In this document: positions 1 to 7,512 of the stretch, piece by piece
How the letters are laid out: the number at the start of each line of letters is the position of its first letter
Numbering within the stretch: the stretch's first letter is position 1
Assembly: GCF_040834005.1 (NCBI RefSeq)
Contig: NZ_CP162129.1
Coordinates: 5,266,501 to 5,330,500 of the forward strand
Source: Paenibacillus sp. PL2-23
GTDB lineage: Bacteria > Bacillota > Bacilli > Paenibacillales > Paenibacillaceae
Direction of reading: 5' to 3'
DNA: 64,000 nucleotides
Notes under the pieces: generated by a model
What the model saw: only the letters and a program-made list of their open reading frames with translations
Databases searched by the model: none
What the model was told of the DNA's origin: nothing
Program-made: the position numbers and the translations under genes

Positions 1-2077
1 CGGAGCTGGACAACGTAAGCAGCACCATATTGCCCTCTATCTGCACGCTGCGAATGCTTCGCGCCGCTCCTGCCACTGTCGCGTAGTAGCTCGCAACGGA
101 AGGTGACAGCTCCGTGTTCAGAGGCTCATTGTAGATCAAACGAATAACAGAGCCGCTGACTTCAGATTTCGTAATGGCCGGCTGAGTTGTATCTCCACCC
201 TTCGTTAGGAACGTCCATTGGTATTGGTTCAGTATACCAGCGAATGCGTTGCCTACGAGATCGGTAATGGCCCCTTCATCAATAGCTATATAATAATTGG
301 TGTTCGCTGCCAGCGGCGAGCTCGGCACAATGATCATCTTTTTATTATCGGCCGAATCGACATAGAAATTGGCATCCACTGTAACACCCGAGCTTACAGG
401 GGTGAACTGAATTTCCTTCGTAAGATCACCTCTTGCAATCGGCTTGTCGAAGGTTGCCGTGAACGTCCCCGATGTGTCGACAGCCGTTGAACCGTTTGAT
501 GGAGAGACAGATACAAGCAGTGGACGCGTACCGTCCTGCGTAATAGTGAACGCCCATCCGCTTGTGCCCGAGATACCGGCATAGAAGTTGCCCGCACCGT
601 CTCTAATGGCACGATTGCCGATCGTAACATAGTATTTCGTATTATTCAGGAATGACTTCGCCGGATCACTGGACGAAACATACCCCGTTGCATCGATAGT
701 CAGTTGATTCGTACCGCCGCCTCTCACACGGGTCGATGTAACAGGGATCGAGCGGAACAGACCGCCTCCCACAGACTGACGAATTTCAATCGTGCCTGTG
801 TTTGGATAGACGACCTCGTTGAAGGTAAGCACGAGATTTGTACTGGTACTTACGGCTGACCCATTATTCGACGGCGACAGGCTCGTAAGAGACGGCGCCG
901 TAGTATCATTGCCATAGCCTGTCGAGAAATTCCAGATCGTTGCGGCAGAGATGCCGTAGAACCACTCGCCAGTGTTAGGAGCAGGACGGGAGAACGCTCC
1001 TGGCTGGATGAGCACGTAATATGCCGTGCTCGGGGCCAGATCCTCAGGCAGATTAATCGTCACCGTATCTGTAGTATTATCAATTGTAATAGCTGAGTCC
1101 GTCGCCTCCAGCCTATATACTGCCTTATTATCGCTGACTCGTCTTATTTCCACATATCTGCCGGCATTCGCTTGCACATCCTGATCGAAACGAATGGTCA
1201 GATTGGAAGCGATCGGTATCAGTGTTGCATCATCCGCAGGGAAAAACGGATTGCTCGCAGCCAGATTGACCGGGGCCGAGGCCGTCGTGAAGCTCCACTG
1301 CATGGCATCAAAAGAATTACCCGACGCATCCTGGAAGTTGTCCCCCGCAATTCGAACCGTATACGTTGCCGTTGGGAGCAGGGCTCCGTCCGGTGTAATC
1401 GTAATTTCTGTCGAACCGCTTCCTGTCACCATCGAAGAAGTAACCGGAATGGATCTCGTATCGTCTGCAGATTCCAGTGTAATATACCCATTCGAAGCAT
1501 ATACGGGCTCGCTGAACTGAATCCGGATGATGCTTGTAATGGAATGTGTACCGGCAGTCGCAGGACTGTAAGAGCCCGGAGCAGCAAGCGTTGGCTTGAC
1601 AGAGTCCTCTGACACTACCGTGCGGAAATTCCATCTGGTCGCACTCTGGATGCCCGCATATGGCGCATTGTTCGACACATTAAGGAATGCTCCAGCGTCT
1701 ACTAGCGCATAATATTCCGTATTCAGGTCAAAACGATTCGACGTTGCGCTAAGAAGCGGATCAATAATCGCTTCTCGCCCTTCAGATATCGTAATTCTTC
1801 CTGAACCGACGCTAATTCTCTCCACCACCTGGTTATCGGATGAACGATAGATGGTGACAGCCGTCGTGGCTGAGCCCAGCTTGATGTTCTCGTCGAACAG
1901 GATGCGCAGGTTCGCCCCCAGGGGCACATTGGTAAGATTATCAGCGGGATAGAAGCTCAGCGCCGCCGGGCCGCTTGGAGCTGCTTCCGCGTGTCTAGGC
2001 GCAGACAATCCTGGCACACCTAGCTGCAGGATCATCGCGAAGGCCAGCAGAACGGAAAGCTTTCGGATTCGATACAT
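1..2077 (-). CDS. Secreted Ig-like (Big_5) repeat surface protein, C-terminus outside window
   Basis: The reading frame is open from an ATG near 2077 to the left edge, so the C-terminal part is missing. AGGAG lies about 11 nt before the ATG. The start encodes MYRIRKLSVLLAFAMILQ, a typical signal peptide, with a likely cleavage region near HAEAA. The rest is a string of modules of about 110-130 residues, each with an 'AxLxxxFDExV' strand and a 'NTxYYxxIxxGAF' loop, as in Big_5 Ig-like domains; at least four copies are visible. The last visible part (VSGSVIRLIYNEPLNTEL) resembles an SWM-type repeat. Such proteins are exported adhesion or wall-associated proteins. An SLH anchor could lie in the missing C-terminus, but that is a guess. 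It is separated from metK by a terminator. Confidence 0.8.
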   Translation of the reverse strand, partial: MYRIRKLSVLLAFAMILQLGVPGLSAPRHAEAAPSGPAALSFYPADNLTNVPLGANLRILFDENIKLGSATTAVTIYRSSDNQVVERISVGSGRITISEGREAIIDPLLSATSNRFDLNTEYYALVDAGAFLNVSNNAPYAGIQSATRWNFRTVVSEDSVKPTLAAPGSYSPATAGTHSITSIIRIQFSEPVYASNGYITLESADDTRSIPVTSSMVTGSGSTEITITPDGALLPTATYTVRIAGDNFQDASGNSFDAMQWSFTTASAPVNLAASNPFFPADDATLIPIASNLTIRFDQDVQANAGRYVEIRRVSDNKAVYRLEATDSAITIDNTTDTVTINLPEDLAPSTAYYVLIQPGAFSRPAPNTGEWFYGISAATIWNFSTGYGNDTTAPSLTSLSPSNNGSAVSTSTNLVLTFNEVVYPNTGTIEIRQSVGGGLFRSIPVTSTRVRGGGTNQLTIDATGYVSSSDPAKSFLNNTKYYVTIGNRAIRDGAGNFYAGISGTSGWAFTITQDGTRPLLVSVSPSNGSTAVDTSGTFTATFDKPIARGDLTKEIQFTPVSSGVTVDANFYVDSADNKKMIIVPSSPLAANTNYYIAIDEGAITDLVGNAFAGILNQYQWTFLTKGGDTTQPAITKSEVSGSVIRLIYNEPLNTELSPSVASYYATVAGAARSIRSVQIEGNMVLLTLSSS

Positions 2078-2191
2078 GTCATCATTCACTCCTCATCAAA
2101 CACTCGTACCTTATTTTTCGGTTCAACACGATGAAAAATTTAGGGTATCCGCCTTTTTTGTACCGTTTGAAACCAATCGTTGCTTCTGACC

Positions 2192-2245
2192 ATAAAAAAA
2201 ACGCCGTTCCAACCATCATTTATCATGACGGATGAAACAGCGTTT
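2192..2245 (-). terminator. Rho-independent terminator of metK
   Basis: On the minus strand AAACGCTGTTTCATCC pairs with GGTTGGAACGGCGTTT around a loop of about 20 nt, followed by a run of T. It lies about 35 nt after the metK stop codon. Confidence 0.8.
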
Positions 2246-2278
2246 CGGTTGCGCACCTCGCGCATTCTGTCGAGAAAT

Positions 2279-3481
2279 TTATAGACCTGCGCCGGATTTC
2301 AGCAGCTCAGCCTTGTCTACGCGCTCCCAAGGAAGATCGATGTCGGTACGGCCGAAGTGACCGTAAGCGGCAGTCTTCGCGTAGATAGGACGGCGAAGGT
2401 CCAGCATCTTAATGATGCCAGCAGGACGAAGATCGAAGTTGTTCGTGATCAGCTCGACCAGCTTCTCCTCGGACACTTTACCCGTGCCGTATGTGTCGAC
2501 GTTGACGGATACCGGCTTCGCTACGCCGATTGCGTAAGCGAGCTGGATTTCGCATTTGTCAGCCAGACCGGCTGCAACAATGTTTTTGGCTACATAGCGA
2601 GCCGCGTAAGCTGCAGAACGGTCAACCTTTGTTGGATCCTTGCCGGAGAACGCGCCGCCGCCATGGCGAGCATAGCCGCCGTAAGTATCTACGATGATTT
2701 TGCGGCCAGTCAGACCGGCATCACCTTGAGGACCGCCAATAACGAAACGGCCAGTTGGGTTGATAAAATATTTGGTCTCCGCATCCAGCCACTCTTCCGG
2801 TACAACCGGCTTAATGACATGCTCCATGACGTCGCGTTGGATTTGCTCCAGCGAGATTTCTTCCGCATGCTGAGTGGATACCACGATAGTGTCTACGCGT
2901 ACAGGCTTGCCGTCCACGTATTCAATCGTTACTTGCGTCTTGCCGTCCGGACGGAGGTAGCCAAGCGTATCGTTCTTGCGCACCTCGGACAAGCGGCGTG
3001 CAATGCGGTGCGACAGGGCGATTGGCAGAGGCATAAGCTCCGGTGTCTCGTTCGTCGCGAAGCCGAACATCAGGCCTTGGTCGCCTGCGCCGATGTCTTC
3101 GTTCTCTTGCTTCATGTCCTTGCCGTCGCGCGTCTCGAGAGCCGCGTTCACGCCTTGCGCGATATCCGCGGATTGCTCGTTCAGCGACGTCAGAACCGCA
3201 CACGTGCTGTGGTCGAAGCCGAACTTCGCGCGTGTATAGCCGATCTCCTTGATTGTGCGACGCGCAATGGATGAAATATCAATAAAATCCGCGCGGCTGC
3301 TGATTTCTCCAATGACAAGCACAAGACCTGTCGCTACCGAAACCTCGCACGCTACGCGCGCATTAGGGTCTGCTTCCAGGAATGCGTCCAGTACGGCGTC
3401 CGAGATTTGGTCACAAATCTTATCCGGATGTCCTTCCGTAACTGATTCCGATGTGAATAAATGGCGTCCTTTAACCGACAT
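2279..3481 (-). CDS. metK: S-adenosylmethionine synthetase
   Basis: This cytosolic enzyme makes S-adenosylmethionine from methionine and ATP. The 400-residue length is normal for the family. The start carries LFTSESVTEGHPDKICDQIS, the N-terminal signature. GAGDQGLMFGFA (about 120) and GGGAFSGKDPTKVDRSAAY (about 270) are the two MetK signature motifs, and all look intact. AGGAGG lies about 9 nt before the ATG. In many Bacillales metK has an S-box leader; I looked for its conserved core in the upstream 200 nt and did not find it. The gene is alone in its transcription unit. Confidence 0.98.
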   Translation of the reverse strand: MSVKGRHLFTSESVTEGHPDKICDQISDAVLDAFLEADPNARVACEVSVATGLVLVIGEISSRADFIDISSIARRTIKEIGYTRAKFGFDHSTCAVLTSLNEQSADIAQGVNAALETRDGKDMKQENEDIGAGDQGLMFGFATNETPELMPLPIALSHRIARRLSEVRKNDTLGYLRPDGKTQVTIEYVDGKPVRVDTIVVSTQHAEEISLEQIQRDVMEHVIKPVVPEEWLDAETKYFINPTGRFVIGGPQGDAGLTGRKIIVDTYGGYARHGGGAFSGKDPTKVDRSAAYAARYVAKNIVAAGLADKCEIQLAYAIGVAKPVSVNVDTYGTGKVSEEKLVELITNNFDLRPAGIIKMLDLRRPIYAKTAAYGHFGRTDIDLPWERVDKAELLKSGAGL

Positions 3482-3581
3482 TCGATATCAACCTCCTAAT
3501 TTCAATCCTCGCCCTCCAGGAAGAGTACGATATTGTTTTTCGACAAATAATAAATAAGTACAATGGTTTTATACAAAATTG

Positions 3582-3606
3582 AACCTTTTCCGCGAAGGAA
3601 AAGGTT
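3582..3606 (-). terminator. Hairpin between the SASP gene and metK
   Basis: AACCTTTTCC and GGAAAAGGTT form a perfect 10-bp stem with a 5-nt loop. On the minus strand it is followed only by a weak T-rich stretch (CAATTTTG). Its place, 75 nt after the SASP stop, suits a terminator. A role in the metK leader is the alternative. Confidence 0.5.
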
Positions 3607-3681
3607 GTCACACAGCTCTTCTTCTAAAAAGTTATGATACCTAAAATGTCGCATAGTGTCAATGGACGCCATCGGGTTTGT

Positions 3682-3963
3682 TTATAGGGTAAACCCGCCG
3701 CCCAGCACGGATTCTGCCTGCGCGATCAAGCGTTTCGTAATCTCGCCTCCGACCGATCCCGCTTGACGTGTCGAAATGTCCGACCAATGCACACGGCCCG
3801 CGCCGCTGCTTGGAGCTGCTCCAAGCTCGCCTGCAAATTCCGTATCCGCAGAGCCTGCCGAATAGCTTGGCGTCATTAAGCCAAACTCCGCAGCAATTTC
3901 ATATTTCATTTGATCAAGGGCAGCCTTGCAAGTGGGAACAACGACTTTATTGGAACGACTCAT
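3682..3963 (-). CDS. Alpha/beta-type small acid-soluble spore protein
   Basis: SASPs coat and protect DNA in the dormant spore and are degraded by GPR at germination. From the ATG at 3963 the product has 93 residues. It shows the two family blocks: KYEIAAEFGL (about 20-30) and RQAGSVGGEITKRLIAQAE (about 67-86). GGAGG stands 8 nt before this ATG; longer upstream readings lack a binding site. The middle is longer and richer in Gly/Ala/Ser than in the usual 60-70 residue SASPs, and includes AGELGAAPSSGAG. A sigma-G promoter is expected, but I could not place one convincingly. Confidence 0.9.
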   Translation of the reverse strand: MSRSNKVVVPTCKAALDQMKYEIAAEFGLMTPSYSAGSADTEFAGELGAAPSSGAGRVHWSDISTRQAGSVGGEITKRLIAQAESVLGGGFTL

Positions 3964-4115
3964 GTTGATGCACCTCCAAGATGTGATGATTACATCCCTA
4001 TTGTGCATCCCTGCCGTCATCCTCAAGCGTGCTTTCTGTTGTCAATGCGGGTAGAATGTAGCACCTTATCCACCAATCGTATTGAATGCCAACTCAGGTC
4101 TGATGGGCTCAAAGC

Positions 4116-4160
4116 AACGAGCTGCTCAGCCTGGGTTAGACTGCAGCAGCTCGCTTCGTT
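4116..4160 (-). terminator. Possible terminator of the 4163-4678 gene
   Basis: On the minus strand AACGAAGCGAGCTGCT and AGCAGCTCGTT pair right after the stop codon. The T-run after it is poor, so this may be a weak terminator or just a 3' stabilising hairpin. Confidence 0.4.
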
Positions 4161-4162
4161 CA

Positions 4163-4678
4163 TTATTTGATGGTATAAGTCCCTTTCACCATAAGGGTGA
4201 GCGGCCCTGTCTCGTCTGGGTGCCCCATGATGCCGCGTCCATCGCGTGGGAACCAGATCAAGTGGTTCGTCGGCACATCCTTGCCGCTCTTGATATCGAT
4301 CCCGCCCGTCAGATCGGAGATGCCATTCGTGTCGGAGCTGTAAGCAACCGCTTTGCCTACACGAACCACTGCTTCGCCGCCCGCTGCAATCATGAGCGTC
4401 TTGCCCACAGGCAGCTCTACAATCTCCAGCCCGGAAGCCTCTCCCGTGCCACCGGCCGTTCCTCCTGTGCTGCCTCCTGTAGAGCCTCCAGCCGTGCCGC
4501 CATTGCTCAGCTTCGCAATCTGCTCATCCACATAGCTTTTGGTCACCACAGGATCCTCTATCGTTCCAGGCGCTATCGCCGAACCAGCCTCCAGCGGCTT
4601 CGCCATAGCCATGCCGACCCACACACCCGCTGTTACAATGACAGCTGCAGTTAATACCTTTAATGCCCTCTGTTTCAC
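4163..4678 (-). CDS. Small secreted protein with glycine-rich linker, unknown function
   Basis: The gene starts at GTG (4678) with GAGGAG about 9 nt upstream and encodes 171 residues. Residues 1-27 look like a signal peptide (MKQRALKVLTAAVIVTAGVW) ending near AMA-KP. A short helical piece (about 45-58, VTKSYVDEQIAKL) is followed by a Gly/Thr/Ser linker (about 60-80), then a C-terminal domain of about 90 residues with LPVGKTLMIAAGGEAVVRVG and HLIWFPRDGRG. I do not recognise the domain. It has no SLH, LPXTG or lipobox. The neighbours are a SASP gene and surface-protein genes, so an extracellular or wall role is likely. Confidence 0.75.
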   Translation of the reverse strand: MKQRALKVLTAAVIVTAGVWVGMAMAKPLEAGSAIAPGTIEDPVVTKSYVDEQIAKLSNGGTAGGSTGGSTGGTAGGTGEASGLEIVELPVGKTLMIAAGGEAVVRVGKAVAYSSDTNGISDLTGGIDIKSGKDVPTNHLIWFPRDGRGIMGHPDETGPLTLMVKGTYTIK

Positions 4679-4694
4679 TAAAGTGGTCTCCTCT

Positions 4695-4720
4695 CTAGTA
4701 TCTTATTAGTAGGATACTAG
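4695..4720 (-). promoter_or_regulatory. Inverted repeat in front of the 4163-4678 gene
   Basis: CTAGTATC and GATACTAG form a perfect 8-bp inverted repeat separated by 10 nt. It ends about 17 nt before the GTG start, next to the ribosome binding site. It could be an operator or an mRNA hairpin that limits access to the start. Confidence 0.4.
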
Positions 4721-4751
4721 ATTTCATGAAATTCATCTACTTCTATGTCCC

Positions 4752-7259
4752 TTATTGCGTTGTTTGGAACCATTTAAGTTGTTTTGAAGCTAATAGTATT
4801 TTTGCATCCTGAATGACAGTGTAGATATTTATAACATAGTCATCATACTTTTGAATTTTATTTTGAATATGTTCATCTTCAAATATAATTTCTAGCGTTC
4901 CATCTTCAGTAGGTTTTAATATTGTTTCTTGTGCTTGCGTTGCCCCAATACCAAATTGCTTACTATATGTCGGTTTCCCTGTGTTTTGATCTACAAATTC
5001 AACTAATACTTTATGATCACCCGCGATTAAATCGTATGATTTATCTCTTTTTAATGAATAATTCGTTTGAAGTTTAACACCACTTACCGTAAACATCCCT
5101 GTTACATGAAGTGACGCATGAATCTTGCTCAGACTTAATTCATAACCTCCAATAGCAATATTTGAAAATGATGTGTTAATTGCAGTAGAGTCAAAATTCA
5201 ATTTATATTTTACTGGCTTAATAATAATACCGGTAGCTGAAGATTCTTCATCATTTTCCGAACCTGTAGTTCCGACTTTTTGACCCATTACAAATTCCAT
5301 TTTGGAATCTTTAAAACTTTGAGGCACCTTAGCCCATCCGGATATTAATACCCTTCCATTGGCCCTTATTTGATTATTCGTTTGAGAAAATGATACTGGA
5401 ATAATTTCACCTAAATCATTGGATAAATATCCTCCGAGTTCGGCAATTTTTGAAGCTCTTGCTTCCTTATTAGTTAGATCTAACTCAACATAAAAAATCT
5501 GTGAATCCTCAAAGTTGATAAGTCTTGACCGCTTAATATTTACATCAGATCTTTGACCAACTATCTTTGTTGAATACGTCTCATTTTCTTGAATACTTGC
5601 AATTTCATTTATTGTATTGCTTGTGAATTGAAACAAATGTTTATGACTATTAGCGTCAGAAGAAGTTTGATTAGTCAATATGAATGAGATATTAGTTATT
5701 GATGTAGAATAAGGTATGTTCGAATAAACCAATAGATTTATAGACTGACCTGGTGCAATGGTTACGTTATTGTTTAATGTTATTTTTTTAGCTTCTACAT
5801 TCAACTTAACACCATTAATCATAAAGTAACCGCCCAGCATCGGAACTGTACTGCTTTCTGACCCTTTATTGGTTATCACAAGATCTGCTATCAACGTGTC
5901 CTTATCAGTAGAAGCTACACGTTGGATAGATTCCAGCTTTATATTGTAATTGTTGTACTTGTAACTGCTTCCTATCGCACCTAATTGTTGGCTAGTTCTA
6001 AATAAGTAAGAACCCAAAACATATCCTTCAGATTTTTCATTCGCACCTGTAAAAACAACGATTTGTGCTTGATTCAGGTCGATATCCGCGGGCAGTATAC
6101 CTTCAACTTCTAATACCTCTCTGATTTGTGGAATGAGTTTTGTTGAATTTTCAGCTGTTTTCTTAATCGTCAAGGGATATGTCACACCATTAGCTGTAAG
6201 GATTGAAAATGCCATGTTTGGATAATCAACCGATTCCAGCCCCACATTTCTTATCGCATAATGAATGTTAATTGTAGTCTTATCTTGCACCTTACTTAAA
6301 AAAGCAGATTCCAGAAAAGTATTAATTTTTTGCCCGTTTATAAATGTATGTTTTGTTTTATCAATAGGAGTGATTGTATTATCTTTTGTCAAAGGTATCT
6401 GTAAAGAAGCGATTGGTAGCATTACTCCGTTTGCTTCCTCTTTGATCGCAGTGACAAAGTCTAATGATTTATCGATTAGATGCTTCGGTAATGCTACATT
6501 TAATGTATAAATCTTTTGCTCACCAGATCTTAAAGGATTGGATGCAAATACGCTTACATCAAGCGGATATACCGCCAGCGAATCGGTTTGAATAAGGAGA
6601 TTAAGTTTACTTAAATCGGCAGAATTAAGCCCATTATTCCGAATTTGATAATTTATTTGAAGGTAGGCATTGTTTTGGTCTTGCGTCATTATAACCTGAT
6701 CTATTTTGAAATTTAACTTACTATTTCCAAACACCGAAAGTTTTTCTTTATTTACTGGTGTCGAAACAGAAGATCCTTTCGGAAATTGAATACTGCCTAG
6801 CTTTCTTTCATAATTTGGTGCACTGAAATCCCATTCTACTATATCAAATACAAATTCATTCAATTTAGTGTCTTTGTCTACAATTGAATAGAAAGTAATT
6901 GTATCACTACTATTGGCGGAAATTGCTTTTAAACTCTTATCTTGTTCTGAAATTTTTGTCGTAAACGATTTACCATTGGTTGCTCTTAAACGAACCCAAT
7001 AATCATTTAAAGAAAGCTCTTTGTTCCCGGTATTCTTAATTAAAAATGTAAATGCTATTATTCGTCCTTGATCTTGCATCAGAAACTGCGCATCTAATAG
7101 ACTAATCGTACTCACATTGTTCATTTTTATCACTTGATCAGAAAAACTTAAAGAATCTGCATTTGTTGTTGGAATTGTTGTCAACACTGTAGCATTTTGA
7201 ACTAACAAAACACATGTAATCATTGCAATAATACTTGTCTTTACTATTATTGATTTCAC
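4752..7259 (-). CDS. AT-rich secreted repeat protein of unknown function (835 aa)
   Basis: The start is GTG (7259) with AGGAGGGG 8 nt upstream. Residues 1-35 form a signal peptide (IIVKTSIIAMITCVLLV). The mature part holds about five related beta-rich modules. Each has a strand like 'AFTFLIKNTG', 'LQINYQIRNNG', 'INIHYAIRNVG', 'LIADLVITNKG' or 'FYVELDLTNKE', followed by a short loop and a 'Y/L-x-V-x-L' strand. The pattern recalls DUF4352-like or CARDB-like sandwiches, though I cannot assign a family. Base composition is strikingly AT-rich and the protein is rich in Asn, Lys and Ile, unlike its neighbours, which suggests acquisition by transfer. No anchor motif is visible. It lies just downstream of the S-layer gene behind a very strong terminator. 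Confidence 0.85.
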   Translation of the reverse strand: MKSIIVKTSIIAMITCVLLVQNATVLTTIPTTNADSLSFSDQVIKMNNVSTISLLDAQFLMQDQGRIIAFTFLIKNTGNKELSLNDYWVRLRATNGKSFTTKISEQDKSLKAISANSSDTITFYSIVDKDTKLNEFVFDIVEWDFSAPNYERKLGSIQFPKGSSVSTPVNKEKLSVFGNSKLNFKIDQVIMTQDQNNAYLQINYQIRNNGLNSADLSKLNLLIQTDSLAVYPLDVSVFASNPLRSGEQKIYTLNVALPKHLIDKSLDFVTAIKEEANGVMLPIASLQIPLTKDNTITPIDKTKHTFINGQKINTFLESAFLSKVQDKTTINIHYAIRNVGLESVDYPNMAFSILTANGVTYPLTIKKTAENSTKLIPQIREVLEVEGILPADIDLNQAQIVVFTGANEKSEGYVLGSYLFRTSQQLGAIGSSYKYNNYNIKLESIQRVASTDKDTLIADLVITNKGSESSTVPMLGGYFMINGVKLNVEAKKITLNNNVTIAPGQSINLLVYSNIPYSTSITNISFILTNQTSSDANSHKHLFQFTSNTINEIASIQENETYSTKIVGQRSDVNIKRSRLINFEDSQIFYVELDLTNKEARASKIAELGGYLSNDLGEIIPVSFSQTNNQIRANGRVLISGWAKVPQSFKDSKMEFVMGQKVGTTGSENDEESSATGIIIKPVKYKLNFDSTAINTSFSNIAIGGYELSLSKIHASLHVTGMFTVSGVKLQTNYSLKRDKSYDLIAGDHKVLVEFVDQNTGKPTYSKQFGIGATQAQETILKPTEDGTLEIIFEDEHIQNKIQKYDDYVINIYTVIQDAKILLASKQLKWFQTTQ

Positions 7260-7460
7260 TTTTATTTCCCCTCCTATTTATATTACCTATATAGACGACT
7301 GGACCCTGATGATTGTTACAAGTCCATGTATCTTTTATTATAAAAATGTTTTGTGAACTGTATATGTATTTACAAGCATTCAGATAATTTTCATTTTAAA
7401 GATTCAGGTTCGACGAGATTTTGAACCTAAAATTACCTTTAGAAGTATTCAGGTAAGTAT

Positions 7461-7499
7461 AAGAAAAAGACAGGAGATTAATCTCCTGTCTTTTTCTTT
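7461..7499. terminator. Strong symmetric terminator after the S-layer gene
   Basis: AAGAAAAAGACAGGAGAT and ATCTCCTGTCTTTTTCTT form a perfect 18-bp stem with a 2-nt loop, with A and T tracts on either side. It ends 13 nt after the S-layer stop and would work on either strand. Such a strong stem fits an abundant mRNA. Confidence 0.9.
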
Positions 7500-7512
7500 A
7501 AAAAAGTATTAA

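Noticed and set aside
2357..3274. 305-residue plus-strand reading frame opposite metK
   Set aside because: It is antisense to an intact MetK with all signature motifs.
3482..3681. SAM riboswitch before metK
   Set aside because: The conserved S-box core could not be found by eye; only a simple hairpin is present. A covariance-model search would settle it.
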